A DNA stretch of 64,000 nucleotides from Agriotes lineatus. Taxonomy: Eukaryota; Arthropoda; Insecta; Coleoptera; Elateridae. Shown piece after piece: positions 11,626-20,912 of the stretch (its first letter is position 1; each line of letters starts with the position of its first letter). The position numbers and the translations under genes were made by a program. The stretch is taken from positions 21,219,224 to 21,283,223 of the forward strand of contig OW679202.1 in the NCBI GenBank assembly GCA_940337035.1, in the 5' to 3' direction. The notes beneath the pieces were generated by a model. That model did no database searches and was not told the DNA's origin. It was given only the letters and a program-made list of their open reading frames with translations.

Positions 11626-12099
11626 AGTTTTGTCATTCTTTAATGAAAGGCTTTCGGGATTGCTCTTTGTCATTGCTGACGTAGATGAACTGAATGCGTC
11701 AACCACGTCAGAGGCGAAGCGGTTCTACGGATCGGATGGAAAGATGAGAAATTTATAGTCTTCACAAGAAGTCGTAAACTTTTGTCTTGTCGCTTGAACT
11801 TGTTAGGGTGATTGTAAATTTTAGTAGCTTGGAAATTTAAAGATAATAGAAAGTTAATCAAAAATGATTTTATGGTCGGTATCGCCAATGGTGTTCGGCG
11901 AACATCAGGTTTCGCCAATGTACGGCATTATATGAGCAAACACTCTGTAAACACCTTTTGATGACATACTTTCAAATTCATCCTAGGGCGAGAGGAGAAT
12001 CTCTGAGATCGTGGTCATACGTCACCGTTTGGATATTTTGTTTTCGTAGAAAGTTTTCTAGGCGATCGGTGATAAATAAACAATAATATTTTCATTCCC
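11626..12099. other. Unassigned stretch between two LINE fragments
   Basis: No open frame resembles a known protein. This may contain the 3' untranslated end of LINE copy 1, but no poly-A or microsatellite tail marks the boundary. Confidence 0.35.
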
Positions 12100-12960
12100 T
12101 TTTTCTTCTCCATATCTCCATTTAAAAGCATGCCTTGTTATTTTCCAAGTTAACATTCAATTTTGCTTTAACTCTCCCGGAATGCTGACGTCCAGTTTTC
12201 ATGTCACTGCTTTGGTATTCGGTTATTGCATATTCTTTTTGCGTGATTCTTCCATTGTCTTCACCTCATTTTAATTCATGGAAGGATATCTTGTATTTAT
12301 CAGGTTCCTATATTTTTTTCGTTGTTGACTGTACTCTCTAAGATCACATCTGTTACTGCTCTTAAAAATCCCATTTTGGTGGTTCTTAGAATTTGTTTAA
12401 TTTTGAATGCAGCTTTGAACATATGGACTTTCTATCATCGTCATGTATTTATTTTGCCATAGTATGTCCCTTAAATATCTGCTGCAGCTTTAGTAGCTTG
12501 CACTCGGGCTTGTATATTTCGATTACTTGAAGTTTTGATGGCAAGGTAATTGAAATTCAATATTTTAGTGATAGTTTGATTGTATACCACAAGTTGAATC
12601 TTACTGGATCTTAAGCTATTACCATTGTCTGTGTCTTTTTAACCAATGTCCATGTTTTAAATTTATGAGCGAAACGTTGGAAATCGTCTTCGTTATTGGC
12701 TATGAGTGCTGCATCATCAGCGTTATAAATGATCTTTATTTTGCTCTTTTCTATACTATATCTAGCATTTACAGTTTTCACTTCTCTTATAATTTGGTTC
12801 ATGATAACGTAGAATTCAGGTTGCTTCTGTTTCTGATTCCACCTGTCACGGATACTTCATTTGTTAGTTTCCCATTTACTTCCATTCTAGTTGTGTAGTT
12901 GGTGTTTAGCTTTCTAATAATATTGACTAACATGATATTGAGGTCACTATGGTGTAGTAT
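12100..12960 (-). pseudogene. LINE reverse transcriptase fragment (third LINE)
   Basis: Minus-strand blocks in order: MEVNGKLTNEVSVTGGIRNR (about 12890-12830), MNQIIREVKTVNARY (12802), then IIYNADDAALIANNEDDFQR (about 12725-12665), where the RT catalytic YADD box carries an inserted Asn. TQTMVIA follows. Further down, TITKILNFNYLAIKTSSNRN and MFKAAFKIKQILRTTKMGFL match the post-RT region of endonuclease/RT LINEs. Stops and frameshifts abound. Its orientation is opposite to LINE copy 1. Confidence 0.65.
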
Positions 12961-13430
12961 TTATGTTTAAAATGTCATGTAGTGATGTAGTTGTTTCCGA
13001 TTAAATGCTTGCTTTAGAACAAGAAAATATAAATATGTCGTCTATCTGTTTCTACGAAATCTTTGCTGTTATGTGGTGACTTTATCAATAATTTCATGAC
13101 TAAGGAGACATATAGCTCACTAGCTTCATGATTTTGCCATTTCTTCTCTTCTAAATATAAGTATGGTGATGCTTGACTATCATTTAGTAGGTATCGTCCC
13201 AGTTCGGCGAAGAGTTGTTGCAATATTGGGGAAGGCAAAAACATAATTAAGTGAACTCGTCGCCTGTGCACATGTATAAATACTTTTTACGTATCACAAT
13301 AATATGGAATTGCCGAGAAAATGCTGTAATGTTTAGTAGTACTTTTAATTTAAACGTCCACTTTTGTGTCAATACATTGCAACATAATAACTACCTAATC
13401 TCTGAAACTTCTTTGTGGCGTGATTTCATA

Positions 13431-13536
13431 ATTCATATTCTTATATGGGTATTTCGCCACTCTACAAATTAAAATATTTTCGTTATTTAATATTTTAATT
13501 TGCAGAGTGGCGAAATACCCATATAAGAATATGAAT
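13431..13536. repeat. Near-perfect hairpin, 48-bp arms, 10-bp loop
   Basis: Arms 13431-13478 and 13489-13536 are reverse complements with a single A/G mismatch; the loop is TTCGTTATTT. A 14-bp direct repeat ATAATAACTACCTA occurs at 13384-13397 and again at 13535-13548, overlapping the right end of the hairpin. This looks like a recent inverted duplication, for example by template switching, rather than a transposon. Confidence 0.9.
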
Positions 13537-14164
13537 AATAACTACCTAGCTAGCTCTTTTAAAAACTATACTGAACGCCAAAGCTTTATGACAATATGGA
13601 AGTAAGCACTTTAGATCTAGACGTATGAAGCTGCTCACCTGCTGTCCTAATCGTTTATACATATGTTGTATATTCCATGTCTGACTATGTGTGTATATGT
13701 ATTTGTTTAGATGTCTTTTGTTAGAAACTTGGCATGGGCAGTGCTTTTTTACAAATTCACCCTTTTCCATGTTCTAGATTATTGTACTGAAGTATATCTT
13801 ATTTTTAGGTAAGAAGCTTGAACCCTCTGCTGCGTATACGTATATGGGATGCACGCTAACTACGGAGAATGGAGTTAAAGGTATTTAGTAATGTGTTTAC
13901 TTCTAACGTCTATAATTTGCACAATGTTTATATTGGATATCAATTTACTTTTCACGTGGCAGGCAAAGAAACTTAATTGAAGATGAGAGTGAAAAAGTAT
14001 GGTACACGGCAACTGCTTATTATGATAAACACATATCTGAATTCTCGAATGTATGTTCACTTTGGGTAAAACTATTTTTTTATTTGTAGCCGATGAGTTT
14101 TTGCACAGATATAAAGTCAATTTAGGATTACCCTGTATAATACATAACTCTCTAACGTTCATTG

Positions 14165-14960
14165 TCGATGCTACTCCGCAAATATCCTTTCTTTATGCAC
14201 ATGCCAAGTTTGAAGGAGTTTTGTTCACCAGTTCGTTTTTTAGTAGCGGAAGTATGGAGACGTGTTATCCTGCTATGTCAACGAGACTTAAACAGAGCGC
14301 GGTTAAAGAAGCTGCTGAAAACGTGATTCCTACTGAGATTCATCGCCGTTTAAAGGCGTTTATGGTGATGATACTGTTGGTAGGACTACTGTAAATCGAT
14401 GGGTAATAAAATTTCGTTGGTTGCGAGTCCGAAAAGCCATAATTGATGACAAAAAACGCAGCGGACATCCGATCACTGTCACAGACGATGAACATCGCAA
14501 ACCCGTCGACAATTTGATCCAAAATGACCGGCAAATCACTCAAAAGCGTATCACAAACCGCCGGTCATTTTGGATCAAATTGTCGACGCTTTGCGATGTT
14601 CATCGTTTTTGACAGTGATCGGACGTCCGCTGCGTGTTTCGTCATCAATTGCGGCTTTTCCGGGCTCGCAACCAACGAAATTGTATTACCCATCGAATTA
14701 CAGTAGTCCTATCAACAGTATCGTCACCATAAACGGCGTTTAAACGGCGATGAATAGCAGTAGAAATCACGTTTTCAGAAGTTTAAAATTATTTAACCGT
14801 GCGCTGTTTAACTCGCGTTGACATAGCACTAGAACACGTCTCCATACTTCCGCTACTAAAGAACGAACTGGTAAGCGAATTCTTTCAAACTTGGCGTGTT
14901 TATAAAGGAGGGATGTAGCTTCCGAATACAACCATGTACGTCTCCGTAGGTCATTTCGTT
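14165..14960. mobile_element. Head-to-head inverted duplication of a mariner 5' half
   Basis: Both arms hold the mariner leader and the N-terminal (DNA-binding, HTH) part of a transposase, in opposite orientation about a centre near 14548. The plus arm reads AIHRRLxA (decayed), DDTVGRTTVNRWVIKFR across a frameshift, KKRSGHPITVTDDEHRKP and DNLIQNDRQITQKR; the minus arm carries the same blocks from 14960 inward. Shared leader words include AGTAGCGGAAGTATGGAGAC. The catalytic DDE/D half is absent from both arms. Neither arm can encode an enzyme, but the locus can form a ~370-bp hairpin. Confidence 0.85.
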
Positions 14961-15297
14961 CGCGTTCTACAAGCATGTGTGCATAATAATGTCAATTATT
15001 TCTTTTTATGATAGCGCCTGAAACTCTTACAGGGGTGAGATCTGTTATCTAGTTACTTGATACTGAAAAATTTATCTTCCAATATTGTAAAACCTCATTC
15101 AAATCGTAAGTCACATCTGAATGTCAACTAAACGTCAAAAATAATTTTCAAATTTAAATGACAAATGCCCAATCCTTAGAATGGTACATTATAATATTTA
15201 ACAACACAGTAAGTTTTTATATGATAATCAATTCCACCTTATTAACGTCTTTATTTACTTTATAGTTAGTATGCTCTAAGAAATCACCCACCTTATA

Positions 15298-15560
15298 TTG
15301 TTCTTACACAAGCTCCAAGACAGCAACCTATGTGATATCTGCAGCTCCACCCCTTCAGTCTTCCTACTGCAATGCACCTCTCTCCAACAGAGAACTCGCT
15401 CCTACTACCCAGCAGCAACAAATTCAGCAAACCTGGACCTCAGCCGCCACAGTCCACTGCTACCTGGTACGCTCCTTCACTCCAAGATATATAAACACAT
15501 ATCCTTGCATAATCCCATTTTACTTCCGTAAGATGACAAATGTAATTCAAAATAAAGCTG
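15298..15560 (+). pseudogene. Possible LINE ORF2 C-terminal (post-RNase H) fragment
   Basis: The frame from 15298 reads LHKLQDSNLCDICSSTPSVF, then LLQCTSLQQRTR. This spacing of two CxxC-type cysteines followed by LLxC resembles the C-terminal cysteine/histidine motif of jockey-like ORF2 proteins. The sequence is C-rich compared with its flanks and an AATAAA lies shortly downstream (15552). Only about 77 residues are open and no RT precedes it, so the call is tentative. Confidence 0.3.
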
Positions 15561-15619
15561 ATCCAGTATGCATCCTTAGTATTTTACTTGCATGTTACAA
15601 TTCTTCTATCTATTAGTTT

Positions 15620-16139
15620 CGTCGACTATTTAGCAGTAATCTTCTTCAGTTAATTCTTCTTCTTATGCTTGTTCTTTTCCAATTTTTATAACACTACGCA
15701 AATTTTGTTACTATCCCCTATTTATCCCAACCATAAATAGAAATAAACACGGTTATCTTCCATATTTTTTTAATGATACCCAATTATTTAATACATGTTT
15801 TCAGTTTGTTATTTTTACTCTCCAAAAACAATTACCTTCACTACCCCATATCATTATTGATGCCTTTTATTATATTTTTATTTGATATTAACGTACTTAA
15901 TTCTACCCTTATTAGAATTTTACACTCGTCATTGATTCTTAAACCGTATTTTAAATATTTTATTTATTTTTTTACCACCTGTAACGTTTCAATATCTATC
16001 TTACAAATACTAATTTGCCTTATCTCAGATTGATTCAGGGAACTATTTAAATATCATCAACTATTACAATGGGTTTGTGTGGGTTGTAATAACACCAATT
16101 TCTTTAACAAATTTTTATTTAAACCATGAGCATAATGTA
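15620..16139. other. AT-rich stretch, probable LINE 3' flank
   Basis: Very AT-rich with hydrophobic chance frames only. It lies just beyond the stop codon of the minus-strand LINE (16160), so part of it may be that element's 3' untranslated region. No poly-A tract marks the end. Confidence 0.4.
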
Positions 16140-16159
16140 GTCGTATCATAACAATGTAA

Positions 16160-16432
16160 TCAATCGGGTTGTAACGATCTCAGTCGTCTTCCTATACCCA
16201 AATTCCACTGGTCTCTATCTTCCCATATATTTTCCCTTAGACGTCTCACTTCCATCTTTTTATTAATTTCTTCCTGCCAACTTTTTCTAGGTCTTCGTTT
16301 TTTCCGTCTTTCTTGTGGTATCCATTGAAGTATCCGTCTTGGTAACCGTTCCTCTGTCGTGCGTTGCAAATGCCCATGCCATTTAAGTTGTTTCGTTCTA
16401 ATGTCATCTACTATTGTATGCTTGACGCTCAT
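16160..16432 (-). pseudogene. LINE copy 2 C-terminal domain
   Basis: The open frame of 90 codons contains TKQLKWHGHLQRTTEERLPR, RILQWIPQERRKKRRPRKSW and WEDRDQWNLGIGRRLRSLQ, then a stop. The W-x-GH, P-x-x-I-L-x-W and RPRKSW signatures are the standard tail of insect endonuclease/RT LINEs and may help bind RNA. It is clean except that the frame joining it to the RT is broken between 16440 and 16720. Confidence 0.85.
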
Positions 16433-16727
16433 GATTTCCCTAATTCTTTCGTTCCGGGATTTCTCTTTTAGATTTTCCTGCAGCTCTTCTCCAGGAGTCC
16501 ATCTCTGTTACTAGTAGTACTTTTTTTTCTATTCTAACTTTAAGTGGGCAAACTTCAGAGCTGTATGTTGCTATACTTTTAATTATTATGTTGTAGATTA
16601 GACTCTTTTTTTAGATATTATCATCTCTTTTTTGCTTCGATATTCCTTCGTCGTATGGCTTTATCAGACCCGTGAAAAATGTAGGCCTAAATATTTGCAA
16701 GTGTCGCAGTGTCTAATCATCTGTACA

Positions 16728-17306
16728 TTATGCACTATAAGAGCCTTGTGTGTTCCACCTATGCACGTCTGTTTTTTCTGTGTTCACTTCTAATCCCCAT
16801 TTTCGGTATTCTTCTATCAATTTTCGTGTCATATACTCCATGTCGTCCGCATTCTGAGCTAATACTATTTGATCATCCGCCAAGCATAGTGTGTATATAT
16901 GCTTCTCGTCTAGTAGGATACCCATATTTTCACACTTCCTTTTCCAAGTTTTTAGGGCTTATTCTAAGAAAATCTTGAATAAAGTCTGTGACAGACAATA
17001 TTCTTGCTTGGGACCTTTGGTAATGTTAAATCCGTTAGTACTTTTAGTTTTTATTTTTACTTCGGTTTCGGTATCCTTATACAAATATTGAATTACTCTG
17101 ATCAAATTGGTATCGATACTGATTCTTCTTAAGGCTTCCCAGAGTTTCCCTTGGGGAACACCATCATATGGTTTTTTTAGGTCCACATAGAGTAGATGTA
17201 TTTCTTGATTGACTGTTAATTTTTTCTCGATAACTTGAGTGACACAGAATAAGTAGTTTGACGTTGATCTACCCGCTCTAAATCCGGCTTGTTCTTCGGC
17301 TTCCAA
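16728..17306 (-). pseudogene. LINE copy 2 reverse transcriptase core, two frames
   Basis: Frame 17306-16959 gives EEQAGFRAGRSTSNYL, then LLYVDLKKPYDGVPQGKLWE; the family's AYD is PYD here. TKGPKQEYCLSQTLFKIFLE follows, where relatives have GxRQGCxLSP. Frame 16925-16728 gives YTLCLADDQIVLAQNADDME and GLEVNTEKT; the catalytic box is LADD instead of Y/FADD. A frameshift near 16940 joins the two. About 190 residues of palm and fingers are represented. It is not expected to be active. Confidence 0.85.
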
Positions 17307-17626
17307 ATTAGTCTATTCGTTTTCTACTTTCTGTTTTAAAATTTTACCGTACACTCGACTTACAGACCTTGTGACTGATATTCATTGGTAGTTTTCACAT
17401 ATTTCTGTGCGCCCTTTCTTGTATATCGTTGATATGTGTGCTAGTCTTCATTAGTCTGGGACTTTTGCGCCTTCTACACATTTCTAGAATAGTTCTGTCA
17501 AATATTTATATATTTTTCAAATCGGTGCACACTTTACTAACTTCTTCTATTGTGACTGTAATAGGTGATCTTCTACATTTATCAGTACTTCCTTTTGTAT
17601 ATTTTTAGATTCTGATCTATCTTCTG

Positions 17627-18502
17627 TTAGAAGGTTCTTAAAGTACATTTCCCATGATTGTGCTGTAATGGTCGTAATAATATCTTTTTTCTGTGCGTTC
17701 TTAAGCTTTTAATGAATCTCCAACTCTGAAATGTTCTTTTCCCCAAGGTCCTAAGGAAGTGATCTCTACCACATGTGCCGCTCATATACACTCTAATATC
17801 GTGAATTTTTAATTTTGCTGTCTGTTTTGTTATTGTGTAATCTATTATTGATTTTAAGTTTCTAATGGGTTGTGTCCAAGTATATTGGTGTATACCATGA
17901 TGTTGATAAAATCCGTTTTCTATTCGCAGCTCATGCTGCTCACATAGCAATATAAATTTATCTCCATTGTCATTTACTGTAACTTCTCCAAATCTACACA
18001 CTACTTTGTCCTTATCCTTCGTCCAGGTTCTACTGTTCAAATCTCCCAACAGCATTAACTCTCTTGATTTACCGATTTTATTAATTTCCACATTTAATTC
18101 CTCGAAGAACTGGTCGTTCACACCTACTAGAAAATCTTCATTAACGGCATATATTCTTAAAATAGTCACTTTATATCCCAGGACACTTAGATTAACTTTT
18201 GTTATTCGTTCATTAATCGCTTCCCAATTTGTTATAAATTGTCTGAATTTTCTATGGATAATTGTCGATGCCACTTGTTGTGCTCTTTTGTCTCTTGATA
18301 CTCCACTATAAAAATGGCCATATTGTTCTAGGTTTTCCGACCCTTGTCCCTTCTTCTTCGTCTCTGTTAGTACCACAATATCGGATTTCATTCTCTTTAT
18401 TTCGTACATGACCTCTTCGATTTTGCGAGAAAGACCTTGTACATTCCAAGTTCCCATTATCTTTGTCGGTTTTCTTTGCTTTATCCGTCTTCGTTTATCC
18501 AA
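17627..18502 (-). pseudogene. LINE copy 2 endonuclease domain (291 codons open)
   Basis: The longest clean frame in the window. It starts MDKRRRIKQRKPTKIMGTWN, then VQGL, DIVVLTETKKKGQGS with the catalytic Glu near residue 48, LMLLGDLNSRTW with GDxN near residue 152, NDNGDKFILLCEQHELRIEN, and a terminal TCGRDHFL. The last motif normally reads SDH in this fold; here the Ser position is Arg, whereas copy 1 keeps SDH. The frame ends by frameshift rather than at the domain boundary. It would nick chromosomal DNA to prime reverse transcription; this copy is probably impaired. Confidence 0.85.
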
Positions 18503-18605
18503 CCGATTCCGAGGCTGTTGCTTGGGTTTTTTAACTTTTCATTTTCTTTTACGAGTCTCGAGGAGTTAGCCTGACGTTTCAACCCCCAACCTGGAGGAGA
18601 AGGCC

Positions 18606-19429
18606 AGTTTTTGTTTCACGGTGGGTATTTTATTTCCCCACTACCCTTTGAATATGCTGGATTGCATACTCGACGAGTTTCCCCAATTCCCATGGGGACG
18701 CACTGGATGGAGACAACTGCCAAATCCCCGCACCGGACACTTTTTCATCAAGTGTATAATGAATTTGCAGCCAATTTTCAGCCGGATTGCAGTAAATGTT
18801 TAAAAAAAATGAGTATAAATTTATAGGGAATTGTATGCAAGTTTGAAGAACATTCAGTTGAACTAATTTTAAAATGTTTTGCAAATTCTTATTTGATTGT
18901 GTAATATTTTTCATAGAAAAATGCTTGTGAAATTATTCAATTTTATACAGGTCACAAAGCTGTCATGGGTGAGCCAGATATTTTTGGGTGGGCTAGGCTC
19001 ACCTAAGCTCTAACTAGGGCGAAACATAATTTTTAGTCCTAATACGGTAATTTTTTAGAAGTCGGATTGTGTTAGTGCTATATAATAATTGATGTGAGCT
19101 TTGTCATCTGAATTTTGTGTAGCGTATAGTGTGTGCCTTGGAATGTTAAGCTAACTGCCCATACAGTGAGATTTGGATACTAGCATTATATCTATACAAT
19201 GCAATGGTTTAAGATTAATGTTATAAGTTCATCTTCATGTTGATTCAATACAGCTATTTTAAGGCGAACTATTACTTATTTTAGAAACAACGGTAGTCAA
19301 TAGACATATTGCCAATTTGTGTCGTTAAGGTTTTTAACATCTGTTTGAGTAACTTATTTGATTAATTTGAAGATACAGTGTGTTGAGCTTGTACCATATT
19401 ATGTCACACATTTGATAGCGGATGTTCTA
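18606..19429. other. LINE leader remnant and unassigned DNA
   Basis: 18606-18800 may be untranslated leader of LINE copy 2. The rest has no frame or repeat that I can assign. A short local inverted pair (GGTGAGCC near 18969 and GGCTCACC near 18997) is present. Confidence 0.35.
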
Positions 19430-20300
19430 TCTTCATATTGACATTGAGCAGCTAAATAAATGGTTACCAATACATTTAAGGCATCTTGAGCTTATTTTGC
19501 AGACGTTTTTAGTGTGTCCAAATCTTTGGTATTTAGTACTTTTTGGTAGCCCACGCTTTACGTTTGGTGGTTCGAATGTCACTATAGAATGTGCCAGTTT
19601 AGATATGTTGTGCACATCTTTATTATTTTCACCCGGTTCTGGTTCTACAAAAATAGTGACAGGGTCCATGTGTTCCTACTTGTTTTTTAATTAATCTAGG
19701 TTAGTGGACGGATGTATATTTCTAAGACTACTTTGAAGTTTCGTCCCTGTTTAGGTTTATAGGTATGGAATTCTATATTTGTTTCAGTTAGAGCCTTGGT
19801 TATAGTGGTATATTTTAAGTAGTTTTACCTTATCGTTGTTTAATATTTTTAGGACGTATTAATTTTTTGCTATAGATTCTAGTAAATGTCTTGTCTTCTG
19901 GCTAACTATTATCTAATATATTTAGAGGTTCAAAAGTTTGTGGAATTAAATAAATGCTGTGGCTGTTTAGTGTTTAGTCAGCTTAGATTATTGATGTGAC
20001 TTATTGTTAGTGTCTTTACGTCCTCGTTTTCTGTCTCAAACCAGTTGTCAAGCAGGCTCCAGGGAGGGTGTTTAATGGATATCATATATAGTCAAATTAT
20101 TTACATGTGTGTACTGATCATCTTGGACATACTGCATCTGCGGCTTGTGACCTGTTGGCATAGGCACGAATTTTTGACTAGGTAGCACAATAATCTTACC
20201 ATTTAACACTATTTGCGGTTGTAGTACAACTTTTTACTTCGGAAGAGAAACTAGAGCTAAAAGGTCTTGACATTTTATAACTAACTATTTCGATTTTCAA
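19430..20300 (-). pseudogene. Jockey/X-element-type LINE ORF1 with CCHC knuckle
   Basis: The best part is an open minus-strand frame at 19669-19433: VTIFVEPEPGENNKDVHNIS, then VTFEPPNVKRGLPKSTKYQR and FGHTKNVCKISSRCLKCIGN. This is the classic end of the PRE_C2HC domain followed by zinc knuckles (FGHTKNxC, CxKCxGNH) in jockey-clade ORF1. Where relatives have two Cys before FGHTKN, this copy reads KSTKYQR, so the first knuckle has lost its cysteines. Upstream, decayed blocks resembling the preceding domain (LKILNNDKVKL, IYHYNQGSN, LRNIHPSTNLD) extend to roughly 19880, and weak similarity continues to about 20300. Stops throughout. Confidence 0.7.
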
Positions 20301-20804
20301 TCAAATATCAGCGGTAATAAAACGTTTAACACTTATTACAGTAGATTTGATTATCAAAATTCATTTTATATCAAAGATTGAAGAAATGCACAGTGCGCAA
20401 CCCTACGTATGAGCGAGGAAGCGGGAAGAAACTAACCATGATAACGGGAATGGGATTTTCCAAATTTCCAGTTTTGGTGATAAAATTGGGACAAGTGGTT
20501 GTATGGATTGAATACACTCACAACACACTATTTACAAAGATGTGCAAAAGTAAAAGCAGTGAACATTTCACTTGACTTAATATTAAAAAACATGTTTGCA
20601 AAACCACATTTTGCAAATTCACATTCGATATTTTGGCAACAAAGGTATAGCCGTGCCACCCAAAAGGGAAATTTTATAAATGCAGAGGTGGAGGAAATCG
20701 CTTATTTTAGAATACAAGCAACTAAAATTGCACATATAAAATAACAACTGTAATATTGTCAGCTGCCACTATTTTATTAAATTGATTATATATGACATGC
20801 CTAT

Positions 20805-20912
20805 AAAGTATGAATGCAACTACGTTTATACTTAAATGTCAAACTTGATATTTGATTTTTAAGGTACTTTCATGGCCATACTAGATGAATATATTTTTTG
20901 GTCATATATACT
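20805..20912. mobile_element. Truncated copy of the 10315-10494 MITE family
   Basis: Sequence from GAATGCAACTACGTTTATAC through TTGATTTTTAAGG matches the central part of the MITE at 10375-10425, and the right arm ends TTTTTTGGTCATATATACT. Most of the left arm is missing, leaving AAGTAT directly beside GAATGCAAC, as if an internal deletion removed one arm. Confidence 0.75.

Larger units (their letters stand above)
16140..18605 (-). mobile_element. LINE copy 2, near full-length coding region, inactivated
   Basis: The minus-strand element runs from a conserved leader (about 18605-18510, sharing CTCCAGGTTGGGG with copy 1) through endonuclease (17627-18502), RT (16728-17306) and C-terminus (16160-16432). 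Blocks are separated by frameshifts and stops at about 17620, 16950 and 16440-16720. Domain order, motifs and the closing G-x-RRLR ending match copy 1 at 6850-11625, so both belong to one family (probably RTE-like). It is much less interrupted than copy 1. Confidence 0.85.

Noticed and set aside
13014..13271. 85-codon minus-strand frame near the third LINE
   Set aside because: Composition is protein-like, but no RT or endonuclease motif is present and the position does not fit the LINE order.
17967..18311. 114-codon plus-strand frame
   Set aside because: Antisense shadow of the LINE endonuclease.
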